Part shown: piece after piece, positions 45,538-54,961 of the stretch
Numbering within the stretch: position 1 is the first letter of the stretch
Layout: the number at the start of each line of letters is the position of its first letter
Origin: Rhizobiales bacterium dw_265
GTDB lineage: Bacteria > Pseudomonadota > Alphaproteobacteria > Micropepsales > Micropepsaceae
NCBI GenBank assembly: GCA_018449595.1
Contig: JAAVUU010000001.1
Coordinates: 186,001-250,000, forward strand
Length of the DNA: 64,000 bases
Reading direction: 5' to 3'
Notes under the pieces: generated by a model
Told to the model about the DNA's origin: nothing
What the model saw: only the letters and a program-made list of their open reading frames with translations
Databases searched by the model: none
Position numbers and translations under genes: made by a program

Positions 45538-46743
45538 TTAGGGGGTAAGCGGGGCCGATGAAAAGGCATGCCAGCGCCGTTCACCCCGGATCAGCAGCCA
45601 GGACAGCGCCCCCAGCAGCAGGAAGGCCGAGGCCAGCGGCACCAGGGTGCCGTTGTAAAGCTGGCCGATCACCGCGCCCAGCAGCATCGAGATGATCGAG
45701 GACGCCGCGCTGATGACGGCCGAGGCGATGCCCGCCACCTCGCCCATCGGCTCCATGGCGATGGCGTTGAGGTTGCCGAACATCAAGCCAAAAGCAAAGA
45801 ACAGCACCCCGGCATAGGCGACAAAGACCGGCAGGGTCGCCGGGCCCAGCAGATGCAGCAGCAGGAAGAAGAGCGAGGCCACCACTATTGCCAGCGCCGC
45901 ATGGCTGCAGATGGCGCGCATGCCGACCCTGGCCACGATGCGCGCATTCAGCAGCGAGGCCACGCCCAGCAGCAGCGCCAGGCCGCCGAAATACAGCGCG
46001 AACTGGTCGCCGACGCCGAAATGATCCTGAAATATCTGGCGCGAGGCGCTGACATAGGAGATCAGGCTGCCGAAGACCAAGCCCATCGTCACGGTATAGG
46101 TCATGGTGGTGCGGTTCCGCATCACCAGGCCGAAGCCATGGGCCAGCGACGCCGGGGTGAAGGCCGTGCGGTGGCTGGGCGGCAGGCTTTCCTCCAGCCG
46201 GAACGCGATCCAGCCGCCGATGACGATGCTGTAGCCGATATAGAGCAGGAAGATGGCGCGCCAGCCGCCCAGGTGCATCACCGCCTGGCCCAGGCCCGGC
46301 GCGATGGCCGGGGCCAGGATGAAGACGGTCATCACCAGCGACATGGTGCGGGCCATGTCGCGGCCGGCATATTTGTCGCGCACCACCGAGATGGCGGTGA
46401 CATAGGGCGCCGCGCCGCCGATCCCCTGGATGAACCGCCCCGCCAGCAGCGGCGCGAAATCGCGCGCCAGGAAACAGATCACGCTGCCCGCCAGATACAG
46501 CGCCAGTCCGGCATACAGCACCGGCTTGCGGCCCGCCGCGTCCGACACCGGCCCCGCCACCAGTTCGCCCAGCGCCATGCCGCCGAAGATGGCCACGATC
46601 ACCCATTGGGTGCGGTTGACATCGCTCACCCCCATCTCGGCCCCGATCTGGCCCAGCGCCGGCAGCAGCGCGTCAATGGAAATGGAGACGATGGAGATCA
46701 GCAACGCCATCAGCAGGGTGAATTCTTTTTCGGAAATGCGCAT
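45538..46743 (-). CDS. MFS drug-efflux/transport protein, Bcr/CflA type
   Basis: A 401-residue, 12-helix major-facilitator protein. The start (ISEKEFTLLMALLISIVSISIDALLPALGQIG pattern) and GPVSDAAGRKPVLYAGLALY between helices 2 and 3 are typical of the Bcr/CflA subgroup. GRFIQGIGGAAPYVTAISVVRD marks helices 4-5. In this setting it may move the operon substrate rather than a drug. Its ATG shares one base with the stop of the upstream hydratase gene (TAATG), indicating coupled translation. Confidence 0.85.
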   Translation of the reverse strand: MRISEKEFTLLMALLISIVSISIDALLPALGQIGAEMGVSDVNRTQWVIVAIFGGMALGELVAGPVSDAAGRKPVLYAGLALYLAGSVICFLARDFAPLLAGRFIQGIGGAAPYVTAISVVRDKYAGRDMARTMSLVMTVFILAPAIAPGLGQAVMHLGGWRAIFLLYIGYSIVIGGWIAFRLEESLPPSHRTAFTPASLAHGFGLVMRNRTTMTYTVTMGLVFGSLISYVSASRQIFQDHFGVGDQFALYFGGLALLLGVASLLNARIVARVGMRAICSHAALAIVVASLFFLLLHLLGPATLPVFVAYAGVLFFAFGLMFGNLNAIAMEPMGEVAGIASAVISAASSIISMLLGAVIGQLYNGTLVPLASAFLLLGALSWLLIRGERRWHAFSSAPLTP

Positions 46744-47524
46744 TACGTGATGGTCACCGATACCCGCCCCAGCACGCCCAGATCGCCTTCGAACGCATCG
46801 CCCGCGGCGATGGGCACCGGCTTGACGCAGGTGCCGGTGGTGACCACCTGCCCCGCCTTGAGCGTCAGGCCATGGCGCGACAATTCATTGACCAGCCAGG
46901 TCAGGGCGATGCGGGGATCGCCCAGCACATTGCGGCCGCTGCCGTCTTCCGCCACGGCGCCATTCCTGAACAGGCGGCCGGTATGGGCGGCAAGGTCCAG
47001 GTCGCGCCATGCCGCATCGGTGGCGGGCCCCAGCACGAACAGATGGCCGCAGGCATTGTCGCGGCCACCAGTTGGGGCAGGCCCGCTGTCTCAAAATGGG
47101 CGAAGCGGGAATCCGGCAGTTCGATGGCGGGATGCAGGCTGGCGACCGCCGCCAGCACGTCGTCTTGCGTGTAATCCGTGTCGCGGGGTGTCAGGTCGCT
47201 ACCCATCCTGAAGGCGAATTCCAGCTCCGCCACCCGCATGCGGTTGGCGCCCAGCGCGCATTCGCCGCCATCGGCAATCACCCGCTCCGCCAGCAGCCGC
47301 CCGGCCAGAGGCCCGTCCACGCCGATATGGCGCTGGCCCGCCAGGCCGGTGGCCGCGATCTTCCAGCCGAACAGCGGCGCGGCGCTATAGTCTTCCAGAA
47401 AAGCCTGTATCTTATAGGCCTGCGCGCGGTCAGCGGGGCGCAGGTCCGGCGGCAGCGCCTCCAAAACCGTGCCTTCGCGCCAGTGGCGATACAGCAAGGC
47501 GCAGGCGTCCTGGTCGGGGGTCAT
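46743..47524 (-). pseudogene. 2-keto-4-pentenoate-hydratase-like gene with a frameshift
   Basis: The N-terminal frame (from 47524) encodes MhpD-like sequence through AFRMGSDLTPRDTDYTQDDVL and LHPAIELPDSRF, up to GLPQLVA. It then turns to nonsense. The matching C-terminal part (DNACGHLFVLGPATD onward, then WLVNELSRHGLTLKAGQVVTTGT) continues in another frame from 47060. The frame shift lies at about 47060-47065 in a GCCGCG context and equals one missing or two extra bases. Joined, the product would be ~260 residues, normal for the family. It is a real disruption or a sequencing error. Twelve bases separate it from the upstream TonB receptor gene. Confidence 0.8.
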
Positions 47525-47536
47525 GAAACAAGCCTT

Positions 47537-50446
47537 TCAGAAAGCATATGTAACCCCGACGGCATAGGTGACGCCACTGCGCGTATTGACCTCCGGCCGC
47601 CGCGCGGTGACATCCGTATACTGAATGATCGGCTGGTCGGTGAGGTTGACGCCCTCCACCACCAGCTTGAGATGCTGGTCCAGCCGGTAATGGGCGGTGA
47701 AATCCACATTGCCGGTGGCGGCGATGCCTTCGCCGACATTGCCGCTGCCGCCGGTGCCGTCGAGATATTTGCTGCGATAGGCATAGGAAAAGCGCAGGCC
47801 CCAGCGGTCGATCTCATAATACAGCGTGGCGTTGGCCGACAGCTTGGACAGATCCACCAGCGGCAGCGACACCGGCGCGGTGCCGAAGATCACCTCGGAA
47901 TTGCCGTCGGCATAGGTGAGGTTGCCGATGAAGCCCAGTCCGTCAAACGGCGCGGGCAGGAAATCGAACTCGCGCTGGAAGGCCGCCTCCAGGCCCACGA
48001 TCACCGCGCCCTTGCCGTTGATCGGGGCGCTGTAATTGTAGGGAACCGACGCGCTCTGCCCCGGCAGCAGGAAGGACAGCGGATAGCCGGTGGCGCTGTA
48101 GGGTTCGATGGTGGTCACGGTGGTGATGAAGGATTCCATGTTCTTGTAGAAGGCGCCCAGCGCCATGTAACCCAGCCGCCCCTGATAGACTTCCAGCGAG
48201 CCCTCGATGGAATCCGCCATGAAGGGTTTGAGGTTGGGATTGCCGGCGCTGATGGTGCCGCCGAACGGCGCGGTGGTCAGCGTGCCCGCCGCCGCCAGCG
48301 CCGACAAGGTGGGGCGGCTGATGTTGCGGTTGGCGCTGAGCCGCAGCACGACATTGTCGGCCACATCCAGCGCCACGCTCGCCGCCGGCAGGAAGTCGTT
48401 ATAGTGATGCTGGATGTCCACCGGCGTAAGACCCGCGCCAGTGTTGAGCGCGCCGATGGAGGTGAGGTCGGTGGAGAAATAGCGCAAGCCGATATCGGCG
48501 CGCAGCCGGTGGCCCAAAACATCAGTGTCCAGATTATACTGGGCATAGCCGGCAAAGGTCTTTTCCACCACCTTGAAATCGGACCCCGGCACATCGAAGG
48601 TGGACGTCAGGTCGCGGACCTGGCCGATCAGGGCATAGATATTATTGACGTCGCCCACGACATAATTTTGCACCGTGTCATAAGGCACCGTCCCCTTGTC
48701 GGACGCCGGGACCGCCATGTCGGCGGGGACATTGTGGAATTCCTTGTCGGCGCGCTGCCAGCCGTCATTGGTGAATTTCTTGTATTCGGCGCCGAAGCTG
48801 ACATGCGAGGCGGGGTTCACCGTCCAGTCGAAATCCAGCTTGCCGTTGACATAATCGTCGGTGATGGCGTTTTCCTGGGTGTCCATCCGCATCAGGTTCC
48901 ACGACGACGGATCGGCCGGGTTGAAGCCATAGACGTTGGACGGCTGGTTGCCCCGGTCGTCATAGGCGATGGACTGGTTCTGCGATTCCAGGAACACTTT
49001 GTCGAACACCGGCAGGGTATAGTCGGAGCGCGAGGCCCCCAGCAGCGCCTTGGCCGTGAGAGCCTGCGTCACCTGCCAGGCGGCATTGCCCACCAGTTGA
49101 TAAAAGTTGGTGGCGTCGTGCATCACATTATATTCGCTGCGCATGTCGACATGGCTCCAGTCGGCGGCGACGATGGTATTGCCCTGGATGGCGACGCTGT
49201 TGAGCAATTGCGTGCCGTTGACATCGCCGGTCAGGCCGTTGGTGCCCGCCGCGGCCAGGGCATAATTGTTGCGGTCATTGGTCAGCCGGCCATAGAGCAG
49301 ATCCAGGCCGAACTGGAAACGGTCGCCCGGCTGGTATTGCAGCGCCGCCGTCACCCCCAGCCTTTTGCGCCGGTCATACCAGGTGGAATAGGTCTCGGCC
49401 TGGGGCGCGAACAGTTGCGTGGTGGGCGAAACCGATTGCAGCCGCGCGGAATCCGCCGCGCTGACGCCGGGACCGATATTGCCCGGCGCGACCGTGATCT
49501 GGTTCCAGCCCCAGTTGCGATAGCCATATTCATTGGAGTCGCTGACCGACCAGGCCGCCGACACCAGCGCCCCGAAATCGCCCCAGCGATCCGAGAGCAG
49601 CGCCACCAGGCGCGGCGTCACCGGGCGGGTGTTGGTGTTGGTCATCGCCTTGGCGCTGACCACGCCGACAAAGCCGTCATAGTCGAAGGGCTTGGGCGTC
49701 GTGAGCGCGATGGTGCCGCCGATGCCGCCCTCGTCCTGGTCCGCCTGCCAGGATTTCTGCACATCCACCGCCTGGAACAGTTCGGAGGCAAAGACGCTGT
49801 AGTCGAAGCTGCGGGTGCGGCTGACCAGGCCGCGATTGTCCATGCCCGAGGCCGTGTTGGACAGCGCCTCCATGCCGTTGATCTGGGTGCGGGTGAAATC
49901 CGGCCCCAGCCCGCGCAGCGAAATCTGCCGGCCCTCGCCGGAATCGCGGGTGATGGTGACACCGGGAATGCGCTGCAGCGCCTCCGACAGATTGAGGTCG
50001 GGAAAGGCAGCGATGTCTTCGGCCAATATGCTGTCCTGCGAGCCGGTCGCGCCGCGCTTGCGCGCCAGGGCCCGGGTCAACTCGCCGCGAAAATCGGTGA
50101 CGGTGACCGATTCAATGCCCTCCTCGCGGGCCGGGGGCGGCGCGGCCCCTGGCCGCAGCACATAGCCGCCGCTGACATAGGCCGCCTCGATCGCCTGGCC
50201 CAGCAGCAGCCGGGCCAGCGCCTGGGCGCTGGACATATGGCCCGCCACGGGATTGGCGGGGATATGGGCCAGGTCCATGGCGGTGACGATCTGGATATTG
50301 GCCTGGCGGGAGAATTCCTGCACCGCGACGGCCAAGGCCCCACCGGCAATGCGGAAATCATGCTCCTGGCCGGGAGGATAGGGGTCAGCCGTGGCCGGCA
50401 CGGTCCACAGGCCGAGGGCGAAACACACAAATTGCCAAAAACGCAT
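47537..50446 (-). CDS. TonB-dependent receptor with N-terminal STN signalling domain
   Basis: A 969-residue receptor. After a signal peptide (MRFWQFVCFALGLWTVPATA) comes an STN domain (GALAVAVQEFSRQANIQIV, then ALARLLLGQAIEAAYVSGGY), the part that contacts a FecR-type anti-sigma factor. The plug has ESVTVTDFRGELTRAL, SEALQRIPGVTITRDSGEG and ISLRGLGPDFTRTQ. The barrel ends in YAVGVTYAF. The plug and barrel are a close paralogue of the receptor at 52236-54896. It is the first gene of the six-gene minus operon and divergent from the ECF sigma gene, as expected for cell-surface signalling. Confidence 0.92.
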   Translation of the reverse strand: MRFWQFVCFALGLWTVPATADPYPPGQEHDFRIAGGALAVAVQEFSRQANIQIVTAMDLAHIPANPVAGHMSSAQALARLLLGQAIEAAYVSGGYVLRPGAAPPPAREEGIESVTVTDFRGELTRALARKRGATGSQDSILAEDIAAFPDLNLSEALQRIPGVTITRDSGEGRQISLRGLGPDFTRTQINGMEALSNTASGMDNRGLVSRTRSFDYSVFASELFQAVDVQKSWQADQDEGGIGGTIALTTPKPFDYDGFVGVVSAKAMTNTNTRPVTPRLVALLSDRWGDFGALVSAAWSVSDSNEYGYRNWGWNQITVAPGNIGPGVSAADSARLQSVSPTTQLFAPQAETYSTWYDRRKRLGVTAALQYQPGDRFQFGLDLLYGRLTNDRNNYALAAAGTNGLTGDVNGTQLLNSVAIQGNTIVAADWSHVDMRSEYNVMHDATNFYQLVGNAAWQVTQALTAKALLGASRSDYTLPVFDKVFLESQNQSIAYDDRGNQPSNVYGFNPADPSSWNLMRMDTQENAITDDYVNGKLDFDWTVNPASHVSFGAEYKKFTNDGWQRADKEFHNVPADMAVPASDKGTVPYDTVQNYVVGDVNNIYALIGQVRDLTSTFDVPGSDFKVVEKTFAGYAQYNLDTDVLGHRLRADIGLRYFSTDLTSIGALNTGAGLTPVDIQHHYNDFLPAASVALDVADNVVLRLSANRNISRPTLSALAAAGTLTTAPFGGTISAGNPNLKPFMADSIEGSLEVYQGRLGYMALGAFYKNMESFITTVTTIEPYSATGYPLSFLLPGQSASVPYNYSAPINGKGAVIVGLEAAFQREFDFLPAPFDGLGFIGNLTYADGNSEVIFGTAPVSLPLVDLSKLSANATLYYEIDRWGLRFSYAYRSKYLDGTGGSGNVGEGIAATGNVDFTAHYRLDQHLKLVVEGVNLTDQPIIQYTDVTARRPEVNTRSGVTYAVGVTYAF

Positions 50447-50645
50447 GCGCCAAAACGCCGGATCGCCACCCATACCGGCCCCAACGGCCAAATTGTCCTG
50501 GCTGCGGGCCGGAACCTATCCCGGCTCCATGTCACAAATATTATAGAGAGGGCGCGTAAGGCCTGTCCCCGATTGGGCGGCTGCCGCCTCTTCCAGGGAA
50601 TCGGGACGCATCAGCTTGAGGCGCCGACGTCCTTTCGAGCCCCCG
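50447..50645. promoter_or_regulatory. Divergent promoter region between the STN receptor and the ECF sigma gene
   Basis: A 199-base spacer that must hold promoters for both arms of the locus. It contains a GGAAC block at about 50511 and an A/T-rich TATTATAG at 50538-50545 on the plus strand, the only -10-like element seen. ECF-type promoters often start with GGAAC, but the spacing to a -10 is not convincing. Confidence 0.4.
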
Positions 50646-51161
50646 ATGACCGATGCCGTTTCCGTATTGAAAGAGCATGAAAGCAAGCTCCTCGCTTACA
50701 TCAACCGCCGCTGCCGTAACATGTCCCAGTCCGAGGATGTGATGCAGGAGACCCTGCTGCGGATGCTTGAGCAAAGCCGCAAGACCGAGATTGCCCAGCC
50801 TTTGGCCTATGCCTATCGGGTGGCGGATTCGATCATCTTCGCCCAGGCCCGCAAGGTGCGGCTGGAGACCGGGATCGGCGACAGCGACTTCGAGAGCGAA
50901 TTGCCGCTGGCCGACGAGGTGCTGGAACACAAGCAGCGCGAGGCGATCTTCCGCCAGGCGCTGGAGGGGCTGACGCCGCTGCGCCGCACCGTCTTCATCA
51001 AGCGCCATCTGGAGCGCAAATCCCGCCAGGCCATCGCCGAGGAAACCGGCCTGAGCCTGGAAGCCGTCAAGAAGCACCTCGTCCGCGCCATGGTGCAGCT
51101 GGCTGACGCCATCGGCGCCGCCGAGGCCGGCGACAAGAACAAGAAACAGGTCACGCCATGA
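50646..51161 (+). CDS. ECF RNA polymerase sigma factor, FecI-like
   Basis: A 171-residue sigma factor with region 2 (LLAYINRRCRNMSQSEDVMQETLLRML) and region 4 (GLTPLRRTVFIKRHLERKSRQAIAEETG plus LSLEAVKKHLVRAM, a helix-turn-helix). There is no sigma 1.1 or region 3, as in ECF factors. ATG 50646 is chosen over an upstream frame for family length. It overlaps the FecR-like gene by four bases (ATGA). It probably drives the two TonB receptors flanking it after a surface signal. Confidence 0.9.
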   Translation: MTDAVSVLKEHESKLLAYINRRCRNMSQSEDVMQETLLRMLEQSRKTEIAQPLAYAYRVADSIIFAQARKVRLETGIGDSDFESELPLADEVLEHKQREAIFRQALEGLTPLRRTVFIKRHLERKSRQAIAEETGLSLEAVKKHLVRAMVQLADAIGAAEAGDKNKKQVTP

Positions 51162-52123
51162 ACGACAACGACGAAGACGAATTGACGGTGCAGGAACTGG
51201 CCGCCGACTGGCTGGAGCGCCAGCAGGAACTGTCGGAAGCGGAATTCGCCGCCTTCTGCGCCTGGCTGCGGGCGTCGCAGGAACATGCCCGCGTCTATGC
51301 CAACCTGCGCAAGACCATGCTGGACAGCGCCCTGCTGGATGCCTGCGAGGCCGTGAACAAGCCGATGCCCGTCGCGCCGCCCCGCCGGATGATTTCCGCG
51401 CGCCGCCTGGGCTGGATCGGCACAGGCCTGGCCATCGCTGCGGCAATTATGGTCATGCTGGTCATGCGCGCGCCCGCCCCCGTCGCGCCGCCGCAGGATT
51501 TCGCCACCGGCCTGCGCCAGCGCGCCGACTGGAAGCTGGCGGACAATTCGCATCTGTTCCTCAACGCCGATTCCAGGATCAGCGTCCGCTACCTGCCGGA
51601 TGCGCGCAACCTGTCGCTGGCGCGCGGCGAAGCGATCTTCGAGGTCGCCAAGGACCCCAGGCGTCCCTTCCACGTCATGGCCCGTTCGGTGACGGTGACT
51701 GCGGTCGGCACCCTGTTCGGCGTGGACCTGATGAACGATGCCGTGGGGGTGCGCGTCTATCACGGCGTGGTGACAGTCGCCAAGGCCGATGGCGAAACCC
51801 GCACACTCACAAAGGGCGACTGGCTGACGCTGGACCCGCGCCTGGGCGCCCATGCCGGGCGTTTCGATCCCGCCGTCTATCAGAACTGGCGCACCGACTG
51901 GCTGGAGGCGGACAAAATGCCGCTCTCCTATGTCGTGGCCAAGCTCAATCACTATACCGGCACGCCCATCGTGATCAGCGATCCGTCGCTGGCAGGCGCG
52001 GTCATCAGCGGCCGTTTCCAGTTGAGCAATACCGATGCGACCCTGCGGCTGATCGCGGCGGTGCTGAACCTGCAGCCCGCGCGCCGCGACCATCGCGTGT
52101 ACCTGACGGCGCATCGCAGCTAG
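51158..52123 (+). CDS. FecR-family anti-sigma factor/signal transducer
   Basis: A 321-residue inner-membrane protein. The cytoplasmic N-terminal domain (DUF4880-like: ADWLERQQELSEAEFAAFCAWL) should hold the sigma factor. One transmembrane helix is at about 84-103. The periplasmic FecR domain (ISVRYLPDARNLSLARGEAIFEV, then FGVDLMNDAVGVRVYHG) follows. A C-terminal STN-like/DUF4974 region (YVVAKLNHYTGTPIVISD) would meet the receptor STN domain. The start overlaps the sigma gene, giving a fixed stoichiometry of the pair. Confidence 0.9.
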   Translation: MNDNDEDELTVQELAADWLERQQELSEAEFAAFCAWLRASQEHARVYANLRKTMLDSALLDACEAVNKPMPVAPPRRMISARRLGWIGTGLAIAAAIMVMLVMRAPAPVAPPQDFATGLRQRADWKLADNSHLFLNADSRISVRYLPDARNLSLARGEAIFEVAKDPRRPFHVMARSVTVTAVGTLFGVDLMNDAVGVRVYHGVVTVAKADGETRTLTKGDWLTLDPRLGAHAGRFDPAVYQNWRTDWLEADKMPLSYVVAKLNHYTGTPIVISDPSLAGAVISGRFQLSNTDATLRLIAAVLNLQPARRDHRVYLTAHRS

Positions 52124-52235
52124 TCGCAAAAACTTCACGGCGCCGGCGGTCCCCATCGCGCGGCCCCACCACTCCCCGAGGCAGCACGGCGACGCCGCTG
52201 CTTTCACACCTGCCCGCTGGGCAATCGAGGGGATC

Positions 52236-54896
52236 ATGACGAAATCGAAATTGATGACGGGCAGCGCGCTGTCCGTGCTGCTGATCTGCGCCGCGCACAC
52301 CGCGAAGGCGCAGGATGTCGAAACCGTGACGGTATCGGGCTATCGCGGCAGCCTGGAAAAGGCGCAGGACCTCAAGCACAATTCGGTCGGTTCCGAAGAC
52401 AGCATCGTTTCCGACGACATCGCGGAATTCCCCGAACTGAACCTGGCGGAATCCCTGCAGCGTATTCCCGGCGTCGCCATCACCCGCGATGCCGGCGAAG
52501 GCCGCCAGATCACGCTGCGCGGCCTGGGCCCGGATTTCACCCGCACCCAGCTGAACGGCATGGAAGTGCTGTCCAACACCGCCTCGGGCATGGACAATCG
52601 CGGCAATGTCAGCCGCACCCGCAGCTTCGACTTCAGCATGTTCGCCTCCGAACTGTTCAACCGGGTGACGGTGCAGAAGTCCTATGCCGCCGACCAGGAC
52701 GAAGGCGGCATCGCCGGCACGGTGCAGCTCTATACCCCCAAGCCGTTCGACTATGACGGCTTCAAGGCGGTGGTCTCGGCCAAGGGCCTGACCAACACCA
52801 ACACCAACAGCGTGACGCCGCGCGTGGTGGGCCTGATCTCCGACCGCTGGGGCGATTTCGGCGCCCTGGTGTCGGTCGCCTATTCGCAGAATGATTCCAA
52901 CGAATACGGTTATCGCAACTGGGGCTGGAGCCAGATCACCGTCGGCGCCAAGAATATCGGCCCCGGCGTCAGCGCCGCCGATGCGGCGCGGCTGGAATCC
53001 ACCTCGCCCGCCACCCAGCTGTTCGCGCCCCAGGCCGAGTCCCCCTCCAGCTGGTACACCCATCGCGAGCGCCTGGGCATCACCAGCGCCCTGCAATGGC
53101 AGCCCAGCGACCGGCTGCAGTTCGGCATTGACGGGCTTTACGGCCATCTGGCGAACAACCGCGACGACTATGCGCTGGCCTCGGCCGGCACCAACGGCCT
53201 GACCGGCAATGTCTCGGGCACCCAGCTGCTCAACAGCCTCACCATCCAGGGCAACACCATCACGGCCGCCAACTGGAGCCATGTGGACATGCGCAGCGAG
53301 CACAACCAGGAGAACGACACCACCGACTTCTACCAGATCTCGGGCCATGCCGATTACCAGGTGACCGACGATTTCTCGGCCAAGGCGATGTTCGGCTATT
53401 CGCGCTCGAACTATGTGCTGCCGGACTTCGACAAGGTGTTCCTGGAAGCGCAGAACCAGTCCATCGCCTATGACGCCCGCACGGCCAATCCGTCCAACGT
53501 CTACGGTTTCAACACCGCCGATCCCAGCCAGTGGAACCTGATGCGGATGGACACCCAGGAAAACGGCATCACCAACGATTACGTCAACGGCAAGCTGGAT
53601 TTCGACTGGAAGCTGGACAGCGACAACAGCTTCACCTTCGGCGCGGAATACAAGAAGTTCGCCAATGCCGGCTTCACCCGCACCAACAAGGTGTTCCACA
53701 ACGTCCCCACCGACATGGCGATCCCCGCCAACCTCAAGGATGTGGTGCCGGTCAATTCGGTGCTGCCCTATGTCGTGGGCGACGTTGACGCCACCTATGC
53801 CTATATCGGCCAGATCCGCAACCTGAACGCCTCCTTCGACGTGCCGGGCTCGGACTTCGACGTGGTGGAAAAGACCCTGGGCGGCTATGCCCAGTACAAT
53901 CTCAACACCCGGCTGTGGGGCATGGGCGTGCGCGCCAATGTCGGCGTGCGCTATTTCTCCACCGACCTGACCTCGGCGGGCATGCTCAACACCGGCACGA
54001 CCTTGGTGCCGGTCAACATCCCGCACCACTACAACGACCTGCTGCCCGCGGGCAACCTGGCGGTGGACATCACCGACGACATGGTGTGGCGCGCCAGCGC
54101 CAACCGCAATATCAGCCGCCCGGCTTTGTCCGATCTGGCGGCGGCGGGCAGCCTGACCACCGCGCCGTTCGGCGGCACGGTCAGCGCCGGCAATCCCAAC
54201 CTGCGGCCGTTCATGGCGGACTCGCTGGAAACCTCGTTCGACTATTACGACGATCACCGCGGCTATGGCTCGATCGGCGTGTTCTACAAGAACATGGAAT
54301 CCTTCATCACCAGCCAGACCACCGTCGAGCCCTACAGCGCCACCGGCTTCCCGCTGTCCTTCCTGCTGCCGGGCCAGACCGGTTCGGTGCCCTACAACTA
54401 CACCGCGCCGATCAACGGCAAGGGCGCGGTGATCGTGGGCCTGGAAGCCGCCGGCCAGCGCGACTTCGACTTCCTGCCCGCGCCGTTCAACCACCTGGGC
54501 GTGGAAGGCAACATCACCTATGCCGACGGCAATACCCCGGTGATCTTCAGCGGCAACGCCATTTCGCTGCCGCTGAGCAACCTGTCCAAGCTGACCACCA
54601 ACCTGACGGTCTATTACGAAGCCGATGGTTGGGGCGTCCGCGTCTCCGACGCCTATCGCAGCCGTTATCTCGACGGCACCGGCGGCAACAACAATATCGG
54701 CGACTTCGTCAACTCCACCAACAATGTGGACCTGGAGGCACACTACAATATCACCACCGACCTCAAGCTGGTGTTCGAGGCCATCAACCTGACCGACCAG
54801 CCGATCGAGCAGTATCTCGACCAGACCGCCAAGCGGCCTGAGGTTTACACCCAGAGCGGCCAGACCTTCACCTTTGGCGCGACGTACAACTTCTAG
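52236..54896 (+). CDS. TonB-dependent receptor lacking the STN domain (paralogue)
   Basis: An 886-residue receptor with signal peptide MTKSKLMTGSALSVLLICAA. The plug begins directly at VETVTVSGYRGSLEKAQ, with SLQRIPGVAITRDAGEG and ITLRGLGPDFTRTQ shared nearly identically with the STN receptor across the divide. Barrel blocks such as NEYGYRNWGWSQITV and NISRPALSDLAAAGSLTTAPFGG also match. The barrel ends in FTFGATYNF. Without an STN domain it can import but not signal, so it probably depends on the paralogue for induction. It is downstream of sigma and FecR and followed by a terminator. Confidence 0.93.
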   Translation: MTKSKLMTGSALSVLLICAAHTAKAQDVETVTVSGYRGSLEKAQDLKHNSVGSEDSIVSDDIAEFPELNLAESLQRIPGVAITRDAGEGRQITLRGLGPDFTRTQLNGMEVLSNTASGMDNRGNVSRTRSFDFSMFASELFNRVTVQKSYAADQDEGGIAGTVQLYTPKPFDYDGFKAVVSAKGLTNTNTNSVTPRVVGLISDRWGDFGALVSVAYSQNDSNEYGYRNWGWSQITVGAKNIGPGVSAADAARLESTSPATQLFAPQAESPSSWYTHRERLGITSALQWQPSDRLQFGIDGLYGHLANNRDDYALASAGTNGLTGNVSGTQLLNSLTIQGNTITAANWSHVDMRSEHNQENDTTDFYQISGHADYQVTDDFSAKAMFGYSRSNYVLPDFDKVFLEAQNQSIAYDARTANPSNVYGFNTADPSQWNLMRMDTQENGITNDYVNGKLDFDWKLDSDNSFTFGAEYKKFANAGFTRTNKVFHNVPTDMAIPANLKDVVPVNSVLPYVVGDVDATYAYIGQIRNLNASFDVPGSDFDVVEKTLGGYAQYNLNTRLWGMGVRANVGVRYFSTDLTSAGMLNTGTTLVPVNIPHHYNDLLPAGNLAVDITDDMVWRASANRNISRPALSDLAAAGSLTTAPFGGTVSAGNPNLRPFMADSLETSFDYYDDHRGYGSIGVFYKNMESFITSQTTVEPYSATGFPLSFLLPGQTGSVPYNYTAPINGKGAVIVGLEAAGQRDFDFLPAPFNHLGVEGNITYADGNTPVIFSGNAISLPLSNLSKLTTNLTVYYEADGWGVRVSDAYRSRYLDGTGGNNNIGDFVNSTNNVDLEAHYNITTDLKLVFEAINLTDQPIEQYLDQTAKRPEVYTQSGQTFTFGATYNF

Positions 54897-54914
54897 TCCC
54901 GAGGCGTCGCGTTG

Positions 54915-54950
54915 CAGGGGCCGCTCTCCCCGGGCGGCCCCTGTGCTTTT
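54915..54950 (+). terminator. Rho-independent terminator after the second receptor
   Basis: A 10-bp stem CAGGGGCCGC / GCGGCCCCTG with a 9-nt loop is followed by TGCTTTT. It sits 18 bases beyond the receptor stop and 12 bases before the phosphoesterase start, so the phosphoesterase may depend on read-through or its own promoter. Confidence 0.8.
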
Positions 54951-54961
54951 GTGGAGAACCC

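Noticed and set aside
47009..50680. Very long plus-strand open frame (over 1200 codons) opposite the STN receptor
   Set aside because: It is the mirror of the receptor gene in a high-GC sequence. The translation is rich in Arg, Gly, His and Gln with no domain, and the receptor on the other strand is unmistakable.
52005..54743. 912-codon minus-strand frame opposite the second receptor
   Set aside because: Antisense shadow with the same repetitive composition as the other shadow frames.
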